The notes under the pieces were generated by a model. The model did no database searches. It saw only the letters and a list, made by a program, of their open reading frames with translations, and was not told where the DNA came from. This document shows, in pieces, positions 45,541 to 56,914 of a stretch of 64,000 nt of DNA. Made by a program: the position numbers and the translations under genes. How positions within the stretch are numbered: position 1 is the stretch's first letter; each line of letters opens with the position of its first letter. The DNA is from Macrostomum hystrix (Eukaryota; Platyhelminthes; Macrostomidae), in NCBI GenBank assembly GCA_950097015.1, contig CATNEN010000010.1, positions 434,001 to 498,000 of the forward strand, read 5' to 3'.

Positions 45541-46150
45541 GTATTCTCAAGAGTTCTGATGTGCATGTTCTTGCACGGCAGGCGGGAGCTGCGGGCTGCC
45601 GCCTTCACCGCAGTCTGTGCTCAATGCTGACGCCAAGTGCTGCTCAGGCTACTGTCTGCACAGTTCAAATTCTCTAACAAGTCCGGCCGTAGCCTGTGAG
45701 CAGTGTAGTTAAATAGCCAAGCCATAGGCAGGTATTTTTTAGATTTTTCGCAATTCTGAAGAACTCCCGCACATTTAACCACTGCTTGGTCATTTGAAAT
45801 CATTTGAAATAACAAGTGAATATCCGTGCATAAACATTAGTTATAATGTGTCTCGTAAATGCTTCATCTCTTTATCTCTCATGCATCGTTTTGTCGTAAT
45901 TACGTTTTTGGCACCTAATCAAATCCTCTTATGGGATATCCCATTATGCCATGTATAGGATCATTTTCCACTGAATGGCTTCATAAAAATTGAGCCGCAG
46001 AAATTAGAATGAAGGCACAGAAACGCACAGCAGTTGATGTCAAGCCCAGCTGACTGGGCCGGGCACAGAACTTGATGAAAGAGCTTCATGCACAAACTAC
46101 AGGTGAAGAAGTGTACTTCGCATTACACGGAGGGGCAAGCAGGAACCGGG
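45541..46150. other. 3' flank of the SDR gene
   Basis: Unassigned sequence. It may include the 3' UTR of the SDR gene. Confidence 0.4.
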
Positions 46151-48383
46151 CTAGTCAGGCGGGCGGGTAAATGCAGAGTCAGGTGCGGGCAGGCAGCTCT
46201 CGGAAATCTCCCACAGCCGGGCGCCGAACTGGTCGGCGATCTGCGCTGTCTCAGCGGGCAGCTCCTGAATGTCCAGCTCGCTGGAAGGGAGAAGAAAATA
46301 GAGGTGATTGATTGACGCAATGATTGATTGAAGGTACAGGTGAAAGTGATTATAGGAATAGTACAGATTGAAGTGAGAAGTGAGGGGTGAAGGGAGGAGT
46401 GAAGGGAGGAGTGAAGGGAGGAGTGAAGGGAGGAGTGAAGGGAGGAGTGAAGGGATGAGTGAAGGGAGGAGTGAATGGAGGATTGAAGTAATGGGTATAT
46501 AGAGAAGTGAAGGGATGGGTTGTGAGGAGGAAGGGAGGATTGTGGGAGAAGTGAAGAGTCCCGGTCATAAAAGCAGGATCAAACTCACTCCACAAGGCAG
46601 CCGGAGCGGCCCTCCATGTCGGGACTGACCACCGCCTTGATCACGGATCCTGCGCCCTGGAACGGCAGCTTGAAGGCCACAAAGTGCCAGAGGCTGAACA
46701 TGTAGCGGGAAATCCGGTACTTCTGATAGCGCATGCTCTGGTAATAGTCCGTGTTCGTGAAGCCCGGGTCCGCCGCGTTCACCGTCACGCTGGAGTCCTC
46801 GGCTGCGGGTTGGGCGGTTTGCAAATTTTAGCGCCTCGCTCAGCTTTTAAGCATTCTCACAGCTCACAGTAACCTGTTCTCACAGCTCACAGTACCCTGT
46901 TCTCACAGCTCACAGTACCCTGTTCTCACAGCTCACAGTACCCTGTTCTCACAGCTCACAGTAACCTGTTCTCACAGCTCACAGTACCCTGTTCTCACAG
47001 CTCACAGTACCCTGTTCTCACAGCTCACATTAACCTGTTCCCACAGCTCACAGTACCCTGTTCTCACAGCTCACAGTACCCTGTTCTCACAGCTCACAGT
47101 ACCCTGTTCTCACAGCTCACAGTAACCTGTTCTCACAGCTCACAGTAACCTGTTCTCACAGCTCACAGTACCCTGTTCTCACAGCTCACAATACCCTGTT
47201 CTCACAGCTCACAGCAGCTGATCTCACAGCTCACAGTAACCTGTTCTCACAGCTCACAGTACCCTGTTCTCACAGCTCACAGCAGCTGATCTCACAGCTC
47301 ACAGCAGCTGATCTCACAGCTCACAGCAGCTGATCTCACAGCTTACAGCAGCTGATCTCACAGCTCACAGCAGCTGAGCGCAGTTCCTCACCAGCCAGCC
47401 TTTTGCTCAGCTCCCGCACGAACATGAGCTGGAAGAGTTTGCTCTGCGCGTGGCTCTTCTCCGGGTCGAAGTTCTGCAGGCTGTTGAGCCGTTGCCAGTC
47501 CACCTCGCCTTTCAGCGCCTTCTTGCAGGTGACAACAACGATGCGCGACTTCGGCGCCAGCCGGTCGTGCTGCAGCATGAGGCGGGTGAGCAGATAGTTG
47601 CTGAGGTAGTTGACGCCCAGGTTGGTCTCCACCCGGTCCACGGTGAGGGTGGGCTTGTCGGACAGCTCCATGACGCCCGCGTTCAGCACCAGGGCGTCCA
47701 CGCGCTTGTCGGCCAGGTCGCCGCGGACAAAGTCCCGCACGGACTCGTGGCTGGCTAGGTCCAGCTCTGCGCAGCTCACCTTGGCGCCCATTGTCCGGTA
47801 GCGAATGTGACCGGCGGCATCGCGGCACTTTGCCAGGTTGCGGCAGGCCATGATGACGGTGGCTCCGCGCCTAGCCAGGTCCTTGGCTGTCGCCAGGCCG
47901 ATGCCGTCCGTGGCGCCCGTCACAACCACCGTGCGGTTCTCCAGCAGCTCCTGGCCGGTGTAGGAGCTGTACCAGTGCGACCTGGCCGCGAGAAATGGTG
48001 ATGTGGATGCCTTCGCAGTGACTTGAAATCACAACCCATATGACCTACTGTCAAAACCCCAACCCCAATGACCCACTATCGAAATTCCAACCCCAATGTC
48101 CCACTATCGTAATCCCAACCCCAATGTCCCACTATCGTAATCCCAACCCCAATGCCCCACTATCGAAATCCCAAACCCAATGTCCCACTGTCCCAACCCC
48201 AACCGACTATAACCCGAACCACTAACCCTAAACGACCCTATTCCCCACCTCCATCTCAAATCCCAAACGCTACGAATCTCACTTTGCGGTGCCCACGACC
48301 AGGTAGCCGATGCCGCCGCCCACAACGCCGAACACGATGCCCTTGTTGATGACGCCCCACAGTCGGAGCACAAAGGCGGACAT
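46151..48383 (-). CDS. RDH-type short-chain dehydrogenase with substituted catalytic residues
   Basis: Complete gene, complement(join(46151..46280, 46589..46802, 47392..47981, 48283..48383)), 344 residues, all donors GTGAGN and phases 2, 1, 2 matching. Residues 1-33 hold a hydrophobic membrane anchor, as in RDH11-14. The NAD(P)-binding TGATDGIG and LNAGVM motifs are present, and the C-terminal region has [12 protein letters not shown]. The catalytic Ser position (usual VSS) reads VVTC, and the usual YxxSK reads SHAQSK, so Ser is Cys and Tyr is His while Lys is kept. In the family Ser-Tyr-Lys carry out proton transfer during retinal or aldehyde reduction, so this protein is probably not a normal dehydrogenase. 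Gene structure and full length argue against a pseudogene. Each intron has its own array. Confidence 0.92.
46376..46470. repeat. 12-bp minisatellite in SDR intron 3
   Basis: Unit AGTGAAGGGAGG, about 8 copies, on a purine-only strand. Confidence 0.9.
46860..47375. repeat. 23-bp minisatellite in SDR intron 2
   Basis: Unit CCTGTTCTCACAGCTCACAGT with two further bases, about 22 copies; the part near the donor is a shortened agcagctgatctcacagctcac form. It ends 16 bases from the donor at 47391. Confidence 0.95.
48045..48200. repeat. 28-bp minisatellite in SDR intron 1
   Basis: Unit starting CCCAACCCCAATGTCCCACT and ending atcgtaat, about 5 copies. Confidence 0.9.
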
Positions 48384-48770
48384 GCCGAGCAGAGTTGGAT
48401 GTGAAGGAAAGCCAATCAAAGGCACCAAGACTAGCAGCTGGGGTGGGGCGGAATGGCTGGAACGGGCAAGTGTGAGCACTGCGGGCCGGCCTCCCTTCAC
48501 TCAGTATCTTTTGCTGCAGTGCAGCACGGCATATTCTGATAAATTACGCAAGCTTAGGTTCAATGAACAATACAAGAAATACTTATTAACCAGACAGAAT
48601 GAGAAAAAACTTGCTCCACGATTTTACATACTCGTCGAGTGTTTATTTCATTTTTTAATGTCTTTTAGGCAACAAAGGCATGCGAAACCAACTGTACACA
48701 GAAACAAAAACATCCATTTCATCTGTTAAGAACTGAACTAATTGTCAAAACACAGCCGACACAATCTAGC
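48384..48770. other. Spacer between DTD2 and the SDR gene
   Basis: It contains the likely SDR promoter and, at 48642-48647, an AATAAA on the minus strand that could end DTD2 transcripts. Confidence 0.4.
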
Positions 48771-48771
48771 G

Positions 48772-48985
48772 TCAGATCTGCAGCACAGTCTAGTGTCAGA
48801 TCTGCAGCACAGTCTAGTGTCAGATCTGCAGCACAGTCTAGTGTCAGATCTGCAGCACAGTCTAGTGTCAGATCTGCAGCACAGTCTAGTGTCAGATCTG
48901 CAGCACAGTCTAGTGTCAGATCTGCAGCACAGTCTAGTGTCAGATCTGCAGCACAGTCTAGTGTCAGATCTGCATCACAGTGTAG
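48772..48985. repeat. 24-bp minisatellite directly after the DTD2 stop
   Basis: Unit GTCTAGTGTCAGATCTGCAG followed by caca, about 9 copies. The DTD2 stop codon (48988-48990) lies at its edge, so the array forms the 3' UTR. Confidence 0.95.
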
Positions 48986-48987
48986 TG

Positions 48988-49482
48988 TCAGAATTCCAAC
49001 ACATGGGAGAACGGGCCGTCCTGGCAGTCAGTGACGAGTCTCTGCGTGGCTCCATAGCGGCCGGCCAGAACGCTGCCTCCGCATTCCTGCAGCTGCTGTC
49101 GGAGCCGGTCCTCCAGCAGAGCGAACAGCTGCCGCCCGCTGTCCTTGTCGATGGTCGAGTGGTACTGGAAGCCACCCGCCTTGACTTTGCCGCCCAATGT
49201 GAAGTGCGGAATCAGCAGAAGGTCGCCGGGCAGGTCGCGGACTGACACGAGCTGCCCGGCCTCCGCAGATGCGGCAGTCAGCAGGCGAAGGCCGCAGACC
49301 TGCTTGGCGATGTCCTCAACTGTGGCCTCGGTGGCACCACGTAGGAAACAAACGAAAACTAGCAGACCGCGACCGATGCTGAGCTCCAGCTGCTGCTGCT
49401 GCTGCTGATCGCCAGCCGCAGGCTCAGGGTCCAGCCGAAGACAAGCTGATCTGCAGCGCTGAATCAAAAGTCTTGCAGCAGC
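48988..49482 (-). CDS. DTD2: D-aminoacyl-tRNA deacylase 2 (ATD type), main exon
   Basis: The frame ends in TGA at 48988. From the acceptor CTGCGCAG (49483) it has 164 codons, close to the 168 residues of vertebrate DTD2. Diagnostic blocks are [40 protein letters not shown] and the terminal [10 protein letters not shown], which match the DTD2 branch rather than DTD1. A glutamine run replaces part of an early loop. The enzyme removes wrongly attached amino acids, notably L-Ala from tRNA-Thr, in animals (family knowledge). The starting Met must lie in an upstream exon not identified. The frame runs on without a stop through the 27-bp array, so an N-terminal repeat extension cannot be ruled out, but the length argues for splicing. 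Confidence 0.88.
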   Translation of the reverse strand, partial: AAARLLIQRCRSACLRLDPEPAAGDQQQQQQLELSIGRGLLVFVCFLRGATEATVEDIAKQVCGLRLLTAASAEAGQLVSVRDLPGDLLLIPHFTLGGKVKAGGFQYHSTIDKDSGRQLFALLEDRLRQQLQECGGSVLAGRYGATQRLVTDCQDGPFSHVLEF

Positions 49483-49496
49483 CTGCGCAGTTTGGT

Positions 49497-50107
49497 CAGG
49501 TGGGGAAGGTGGGGAAGGCAGTGCTGAAGAATCAGGTGGGGAAGGCAGTGCTGAAGAATCAGGTGGGGAAGGCAGTGCTGAAGAATCAGGTGGGGAAGGC
49601 AGCACTGAAGAATCAGGTGGGGAAGGCAGTGCTGAAGAATCAGGTGGGGAAGGCAGCACTGAAGAATCAGGTGGGGAAGGCAGTGCTGAAGAATCAGGTG
49701 GGGAAGGCAGTGCTGAAGAATCAGGTGGGGAAGGCAGTGCTGAAGAATCAGGTGGGGAAGGCAGCACTGAAGAATCAGGTGGGGAAGGCAGCACTGAAGA
49801 ATCAGGTGGGGAAGGCAGCACTGAAGAATCAGGTGGGGAAGGCAGTTCTGAAGAATCAGGTGGGGAAGGCAGTGCTGAAGAATCAGGTGGGGAAGGCAGT
49901 GCTGAAGAATCAGGTGGGGAAGGCAGCACTGAAGAATCAGGTGGGGAAGGCAGTGCTGAAGAACCAGGTGGGGAAGGCAGTGCTGAAGAATCAGGTGGGG
50001 AAGGCAGTGCTGAAGAATCAGGTGGGGAAGGCAGCACTGAAGAATCAGGTGGGGAAGGCAGTGCTGAAGAATCAGGTGGGGAAGGCAGTGCTGAAGAATC
50101 AGGTGGG
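49497..50107. repeat. 27-bp minisatellite upstream of the DTD2 exon
   Basis: Unit GGTGGGGAAGGCAGTGCTGA followed by agaatca, about 23 copies with gtgct, gcact or gttct variants. It is in frame with DTD2 on the minus strand as a 9-residue Pro/Ser repeat, and begins 14 bases from the DTD2 acceptor. Confidence 0.96.
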
Positions 50108-50527
50108 TAAAATTCGTTGAAAAATTGACGAATGACAAAGACAATCAGAGGCGAATCTAAGTTAGTAAAATGCCAGAACCAGTTTGTATTTGCGTGCCTA
50201 CAGCGACAATAAAACAAAACAATAGTAGAGGTTTGAGTATCAACAGTATAAACATCCAAGAAAACTGAATATAGCTCATAAATAGAAAACAACCACGTTG
50301 CGCTTTAAGAAGTGCGCACAAATGTTATAAAATGTTCTGTCCAATCAATAGAAATTACCAGTTGCTAGGAAACTGCGGCGTTAATGTAAAAATAAGTCAT
50401 AACGCCTTTAACAAAGTGGACTGAGTGAAGCTCGCACACACGCAGCAGCGAAATAACTCAGTGAGACATGGGGCTGTGGCCTTAAAGCTGACACTCGAGG
50501 GGCGGAACAGGGACAGGAACGAAGAAG

Positions 50528-50970
50528 CGGGATGAAGGTCAGCAGGGGATGCTGAAAGTCAGCAGGGGGATGCTGAAGGTCAGCAGGGGATGCTGAAGGT
50601 CAGCAGGGGATGCTGAAAGTCAGCAGGGGGATGCTGAAGGTCAGCAGGGGATGCTGAAGGTCAGCAGGGGATGTTGAAGGTCAGCAGTGGATGCTGAAGG
50701 TTAGCAGGGGATGCTGAAGGCCAGCAGGGGACGCTGAAGGTCAGCAGGGGATGCTGAAGGCCAGCAGGGGGATGCTGAAGGTTAGCAGGGGATGCTGAAG
50801 GTCAGCAGGGGATGCTGAAGGCCAGCAGGGGGATGCTGAAGGTTAGCAGGGGATGCTGAAGGTCAGCAGGGGATGCTGAAGGTCAGCAGGGGATGCTGAA
50901 GGCCAGCAGGGGGATGCTGAAGGTTAGCAGGGGATGCTGAAGGTTAGCAGGGGATGCTGAAGGCCAGCAG
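50528..50970. repeat. 20-21-bp minisatellite
   Basis: Unit GATGCTGAAGGTCAGCAGGG with one extra g in some copies, about 21 copies. Confidence 0.95.
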
Positions 50971-51284
50971 GAGATGTGAGCAACTATGAGGGCTGAGTTG
51001 AGATTCTGTTCGGAGGAGGCAGCGAACGAAGGCACAGTGGGAGCAGTTAGTAGCAGCAGGTGAGACCCACAGCAGCAAGTGCGTACAGCAGCAGCTTCTA
51101 GTGAGTCGCAATCCATTACAATCACCGATCTGCTAGGCTAGAACTAAAGAACTAAGGCAAGGAACTTGTACCAAGTAATGTAAAACGACTCTAAGCAAGG
51201 GTTCCGCGGGAAGGCAGCGACAATTTATTGGGACCAACAAAAGGCCGGTAGCTCATATCACTCGCCAAATTTATTTTTAGCGGT
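50971..51284. other. Unassigned spacer
   Basis: AATAAA on the minus strand at 51224-51229 and 51270-51275 could end GNPNAT1 transcripts. Nothing else is seen. Confidence 0.35.
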
Positions 51285-52145
51285 CGATGGAGCTGTCAGT
51301 CTCCTGAAGGGCAGGTGATGGAGCTGTCAGTCTCCCGAAGGGCAGGTGATGGAGCTGTCAGTCTCCTGAAGGGCAGGTGATGGAGCTGTCAGTCTCCCGA
51401 AGGGCAGGTGATGGAGCTGTCAGTCTCCTGAAGGGCAGGTGATGGAGCTGTCAGTCTCCTGAAGGGCAGGTGATGGAGCTGTCAGTCTCCTGAAGGGCAG
51501 GTGATGGAGCTGTCAGTCTCCCGAAGGGCAGGTGATGGAGCTGTCAGTCTCCTGAAGGGCAGGTGATGGAGCTGTCAGTCTCCCGAAGGGCAGGTGATGG
51601 AGCTGTCAGTCTCCTGAAGGGCAGGTGATGGAGCTGTCAGTCTCCTGAAGGGCAGGTGATGGAGCTGTCAGTCTCCCGAAGGGCAGGTGATGGAGCTGTC
51701 AGTCTCCTGAAGGGCAGGTGATGGAGCTGTCAGTCTCCTGAAGGGCAGGTGATGGAGCTGTCAGTCTCCTGAAGGGCAGGTGATGGAGCTGTCAGTCTCC
51801 TGAAGGGCAGGTGATGGAGCTGTCAGTCTCCTGAAGGGCAGGTGATGGAGCTGTCAGTCTCCCGAAGGGCAGGTGATGGAGCTGTCAGTCTCCTGAAGGG
51901 CAGGTGATGGAGCTGTCAGTCTCCTGAAGGGCAGGTGATGGAGCTGTCAGTCTCCCGAAGGGCAGGTGATGGAGCTGTCAGTCTCCTGAAGGGCAGGTGA
52001 TGGAGCTGTCAGTCTCCCGAAGGGCAGGTGATGGAGCTGTCAGTCTCCTGAAGGGCAGGTGATGGAGCTGTCAGTCTCCTGAAGGGCAGGTGATGGAGCT
52101 GTCAGTCTCCTGAAGGGCAGGTGATGGAGCTGTCGGTCTCCTGAA
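51285..52145. repeat. 31-bp minisatellite, about 28 copies
   Basis: Unit CTGTCAGTCTCCTGAAGGGC followed by aggtgatggag; the only frequent variant is ctcctg or ctcccg. It lies 70 bases past the GNPNAT1 stop. Confidence 0.97.
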
Positions 52146-52216
52146 GGTCAGGGGGTTCTATTCTCCCAAAGCGGGGGCCCGCAGGCGTTGGAGCCCGGCA
52201 GTCACCCAGCCCGGGT

Positions 52217-53018
52217 TCACCGCTCGGCGAAGCGCACGATCATGAAATTGTTGCACCGCTGCAGGCCCAGCTTCTCGTAGAACGGCACCACGGCGTCCTT
52301 GCAGTCCAGGCTGACCTTGTAGATGCCCAGCCGGCGGGCCAGAGCCAGCAGGCAGTCCACCACCAGCTTGCCGAGCTCCCTGCCCCGGTGTGACTCCAGC
52401 ACGGCCACATCCTCGATGTGGCCCCGGCTGCTGCAGCTTCTGATGAACTTCTGCTCACGCAGCAGCGTTGCCGTGGCAACCGGCCGGCCGGCGAGGCTGG
52501 CGTCCTCCACCACCAGCACGTAGTAGGTGTCGGGGCAGGCCCGCATCGAGGCGAAGCGGCGCTCGAAGTCCGACAGGGTCACGTCGCCGATCTCCGTGAG
52601 CTCGCTGAGCAGGCTCATGTAGCCTGCGGGGGAGATGGGATTAGAAGTATCATGCGGGCAAGAATTAGTGCGGAGATTAAGGGCGGAAAAGGATGGAGAT
52701 GAGGGGTTGATTAGGGATTTTTCGGGGGTTAGGAAGTCAATGGATGGGATTAGGGGGATAGGGGTCAGAAAGGATAGATATGAGGAGATCAATTCAACAA
52801 CGCGAACCTCTGTCAAAGTCGCCGCTGCAGAGCGGCCGGAGCCGCAGGTCGCCCATGGCGGCCCACGTGCTGACGGGTGTTCTATACTTCGGGCCGGCCA
52901 GCTGCAGGTCCCGCAGCAGCAGCGGGTCGAACAGCGGCTGGTCCTCGTCGGCAGCCGCAGCGGGATCTGCCAGCTGCGGGGACTCCGACAGGCCGTTGGA
53001 CTGCGAGGCGGGGTTCGC
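52217..53018 (-). CDS. GNPNAT1: Glucosamine-6-phosphate N-acetyltransferase
   Basis: Exons 52808..53018 and 52217..52623, joined in phase 1 over a 184-bp intron. The GNAT fold is clear: [14 protein letters not shown] near the start, [21 protein letters not shown], the acetyl-CoA loop [19 protein letters not shown] and [10 protein letters not shown]. The upstream block [10 protein letters not shown] matches the N-terminus of animal enzymes, so translation starts 5' of the in-frame Met of MGDLRLRP, in an exon I cannot fix. The enzyme makes GlcNAc-6-phosphate on the way to UDP-GlcNAc in the cytosol (family knowledge). About 205 residues are visible, compared with 184 in humans. Confidence 0.92.
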
Positions 53019-53387
53019 CTGGAACAGCGCGGATAATCTTGAGTCACGCTGAGATCGCACCAATGTCAGAATCAGCTCAAATAAAAAATGCAAGCAAGTC
53101 GTCGATAGTTTACGTCATAATAAATCATAAAAACCTTTTTCTATTAAATATTTCTAATAAATAGTATTTATTTCTTTTTTTGTCATGAACCGCACGTACT
53201 GAAAAGGGAATTAAAAATAATGTTTCTAAGGATTACGAACTAGACATTCTGTAAACATAGTAGGAAAAAGTTTGATTTCAGGAATTTTTTAGATCAGAGC
53301 TCTGTGTAAAGAAGTCTTTTTGCAGTCTCAAATAGCACAACCCAGTAACAAATCAGACGGGCTACACTGGGGCTTTCTGGGTCTGCG

Positions 53388-54170
53388 GTGTACATTGGGT
53401 GTGAGGTCTGTGATGAAGGAGTGTACATTGGGTGTGAAGTCTGTGGTGAAGGAGTGTACATTGGGTGTGAGGTCTGTGGTGAAGGAGTGTACATTGGGTG
53501 TAAGGTCTGTGGTGAAGGAGTGTACATTGGGTGTGAGGTCTGTGGTGAAGGAGTGTACCTTGGGTGTAAGGTCTGTGGTGAAGGAGTGTACATTGGGTGT
53601 GAGGTCTGTGGTGAAGGAGTGTACCTTGGGTGTGAAGTCTGTGGTGAAGGAGTGTACATTGGGTGTGAGGTCTGTGGTGAAGGAGTGTACATTGGGTGTA
53701 AGGTCTGTGGTGAAGGAGTGTACCTTGGGTGTGAGGTCTGTGGTGAAGGAGTGTACCTTGGGTGTGAAGTCTGTGGTGAAGGAGTGTACATTGGGTGTGA
53801 GGTCTGTGGTGAAGGAGTGTACATTGGGTGTGAGGTCTGTGGTGAAGGAGTGTACATTGGGTGTGAGGTCTGTGGTGAAGGAGTGTACCTTGGGTGTGAA
53901 GTCTGTGGTGAAGGAGTGTACATTGGGTGTGAGGTCTGTGGTGAAGGAGTGTACATTGGGTGTGAGGTCTGTGGTGAAGGAGTGTACATTGGGTGTGAGG
54001 TCTGTGGTGAAGGAGTGTACATTGGGTGTGAGGTCTGTGGTGAAGGAGTGTACATTGGGTGTGAGGTCTGTGGTGAAGGAGTGTACATTGGGTGTGAGGT
54101 CTGTGGTGAAGGAGTGTACATTGGGTGTGAGGTCTGTGGTGAAGGAGTGTACATTGTGTGTAGGGTCTAT
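53388..54170. repeat. 33-bp minisatellite
   Basis: Unit GTGTACATTGGGTGTGAGGT followed by ctgtggtgaagga, about 23 copies. Being a multiple of three, it is open in several frames on both strands. Confidence 0.96.
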
Positions 54171-54540
54171 TGTGAGGGAGTGTACATTGTGTGTGAGGTC
54201 TGCGGTAAGCGGGTGTACATTGTGTGTGAGGTATGTGGGCAGGGGTGTACATTGTGTGTGAGGTATGTGGGCAGGGGTGTACATTGTGTGTGAGGTATGT
54301 GGGCAGGGGTGTACATTGTGTGTGAGGTATGTGGGCAGGGGTGTACATTGTGTGTGAGGTATGTGGGCAGGGGTGTACATTGTGTGTGAGGTATGTGGGC
54401 AGGGGTGTACATTGTGTGTGAGGTATGTGGGCAGGGGTGTACATTGTGTGTGAGGTATGTGGGCAGGGGTGTACATTGTGTGTGAGGTATGTGGGCAGGG
54501 GTGTACATTGTGTGTGAGGTATGTGGGCAGGGGTGTACGT
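54171..54540. repeat. 32-bp minisatellite related to its neighbour
   Basis: Unit GTGTACATTGTGTGTGAGGT followed by atgtgggcaggg, about 11 copies; it differs from the 33-bp unit mainly in the second half. Confidence 0.95.
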
Positions 54541-54931
54541 TGGGGTGTGCGGAGTGGCTGTCATGTCATGCTGAAAATAATAAATTTATGACTGTGCGTT
54601 GAAAAGAAGCCAATGCTACGCAAATGCTCGAATGCTCCCTCAAGACATGGAAATTTCCTGCGAATCCGGACTCGCTGCAGCCGGCACAAGCGCAGTCTCA
54701 CAGCCTCGTAAAAATTGATTTCAAGAAAGCGAGAGGAGAGTCGTGCAACATCGCGCAAACGATATTAAATAATAGATGAGTGGCGAACAAGCCATGATCG
54801 GCTACTGAGTAATAAGTACAACTAATGAAAAACTACGAAACAGTGTTAAAATACAAGTTTCGAATGAGATTGGCAAAGTTGAAATCCTTTGCCCCGCAAA
54901 CACTGGGTCATCAGTCCGCATGCCTTCAGTG

Positions 54932-56657
54932 TCAGTCCGTCTGCTCCCGCACCACGAAGGAGGCCCAGCCGGGCGCCCGCTCGAAGCCGTTGCGGCCGTT
55001 CCTGTAGTCCTCCCTGGCCTGCTGCAGCTCGGCCCGGCTGCACATCACGAAGGGGCCCCACTGCTCCACCGGCTCTCCGAGCGGCCGGCCGGCGATCAGC
55101 ACGAAGCGGCAGGGGGCGGCGGCGCCCTTGACGGCCGCCACGCGGAGGGCCGGGCCAGACTGGTCCAGCAGCAGCGTCTCGTGCGCTTCGCCGACCACCG
55201 AGGCCCCGGCGGTGCCGAACTCAGCGCGGCCGCTGAGCACGAACACGAAGGCGTTCCAGGCTGGTGGCAGCGGCTGAGTGAAATCCTCGGCGCCTAAGGA
55301 TTAGTAATGGCGAATTCTATACAATATCCTCAGCACTGAATGATACTGCGATAAGGTATCCCAATCTAGCCCCAACTCTATACACTAGACAATTTTCCCT
55401 AACTCCTTAACTTCTTAATGCTCCTTAACTATTTCTGAGCCAGCAATATCTTGCCACAATTGCATCCATTTCAATCTGTTGAATTATCCGAATTTCAATC
55501 TTTACCCCCTCTAAAATATAGCGGTTGCATTTCTACCAGCCTACTGCCCAAGAGAGCCCAAGTAGCATGTTTGAATCGCAAGTGCTCCGTCTCACCTGGC
55601 TGCACAGTCACATCCAGGTAGATGGTCGGAGTGCGCGTGAACACGGGCGACTTGGCGCCAAGGGATTCACCAGCGATGACGCGGACTGAGACTCCGCCTC
55701 GGCTGACATTTGGAATGTCCGCTGCGCGAAGGTCCTGTCAATATGGTGCGGTATTGGAGTCTTAAAGAGAATGCCAGGTCAGCGCAGAGGAAAGGAAGCT
55801 GAGAGGGGGTGGGTGGCAGAGCGGTTAACGCGTTTGCCTCTCGCACCAATGTCCCTGAACTCGATTACGCGGCGAAGCCACATAAATTAGGGCGCAGCCG
55901 CCGAGACATGGCTTGGGGGCTTGTCGTCTAATTTACGCCCTTGAGGGCCAACCTCCAAGGCACAGTGAAAGTGTACACTGCCTGAAGAAGAGAAGTCAGG
56001 GCAGATGTACACATCTGTGTGCGTGTGTGCTCAGGAGTCAGCGAAAGGGGCAGAATTGACTCCTCGCTGGCTGGAGGTCTAGTGTTACCGATAACGATAT
56101 GTCATTGCCTGAAACCCTCATAAAATCAGCTGCTGAGGGGCAGGTGAGCAGCTGAGGGGCAGGTGAGCAGCTGAGGGGCAGGTGAGCAGCAGAGGGGCAG
56201 GTGAGCAGCTGAGGGGCAGGTGAGCAGCTGAGGGGCAGGTGAGCAGCAGAGGGGCAGGTGAGCAGCTCACCTGGTAGGCGGGCTCGCACATCTTGTCGGC
56301 GCGTGGCAGGTTGACCCAGAGCTGGAGGCCGCGGCACTCGGCCTGGCCGTGCGGCATCTCGCAGTGCAGAATGCCCCTGCCGGCCGTCATCCACTGCAGG
56401 TCGCCTGGCCCGATGACGCCTGCGTTGCCAAGGAAATCTTCGTGACGCACGGCGCCCTCCAACACGTAGGTGACGGTCTCGAAGCCGCGGTGCGGATGGT
56501 CGGGGAAGCCGGCTGGCGCGGAGCCGCGGAACTCGTCCAGCAGGAGGAACGGGTCGAGGCGGGGTGCCTCCGGCCGGCCGATGCTGCGGCGCACGCGGGC
56601 GCCGACGCCCTCGTCCTGCTCGATGCCCGGCAGCTTCTGCGTGACGCGGCGGGACAT
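54932..56657 (-). CDS. PIR: Pirin, three exons, complete
   Basis: complement(join(54932..55293, 55596..55734, 56271..56657)), 295 residues, phases 0 and 1 matching; human pirin has 290. The iron-binding residues of the cupin are present: both His of HPHRGFETVTY and the His and Glu of GILHCEMP. Other family blocks are LDPFLLLDEF, GDLQWMTAGRG, TRTPTIYLDV and QWGPFVMCSR. Pirin is a nuclear iron protein that modulates NF-kappaB/BCL3-type transcription in mammals and has quercetinase activity in some species (family knowledge). Intron 1 contains a SINE and a 19-bp array ending 5 bases from the donor. Confidence 0.95.
55809..55965 (+). mobile_element. tRNA-derived SINE, family B, copy 1
   Basis: A box TGGCAGAGCGG at 55814-55824; a degenerate B box GAACTCGATTA at 55857-55867. 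The body is shared with 59240-59390: gcctctcgcacc, cgcagccgc, ggggcttgtcgt and aatttacgccctt blocks occur in the same order. It lies in pirin intron 1, opposite to the gene. Confidence 0.75.
56125..56265. repeat. 19-bp minisatellite in pirin intron 1
   Basis: Unit GGGGCAGGTGAGCAGCTGA, about 7 copies. The unit repeats, in reverse complement, the bases next to the exon 1 donor. Confidence 0.93.
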
Positions 56658-56914
56658 TTTGCTCGATCGATTTGCTTAGAGTCAGTTGCTAGGCGGCCTG
56701 CTTGATCGAAGCTGGATATTTCCAGGAAGCTGAAATCAAATCGATTTGGAAAATTTGTCTTGCAGTTGGGGTCCGTCTGGTTCGCCATTATAAGGGCCGC
56801 TTTGTTCTCTAACTGTTAGTGACTTTCTGTGCTCCCGTTAACTGGGCCTTTTTTGAATTGCTAAATCATGAAAACAAGCCCGGTGAAGAAAAAAAAGTTT
56901 CTGAAGGAGCCTTT

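Noticed and set aside
50352-50365. RFX X-box-like GTTGCTAGGAAAC upstream of DTD2
   Set aside because: It is a single imperfect match with no link to a ciliary gene; too weak to call.
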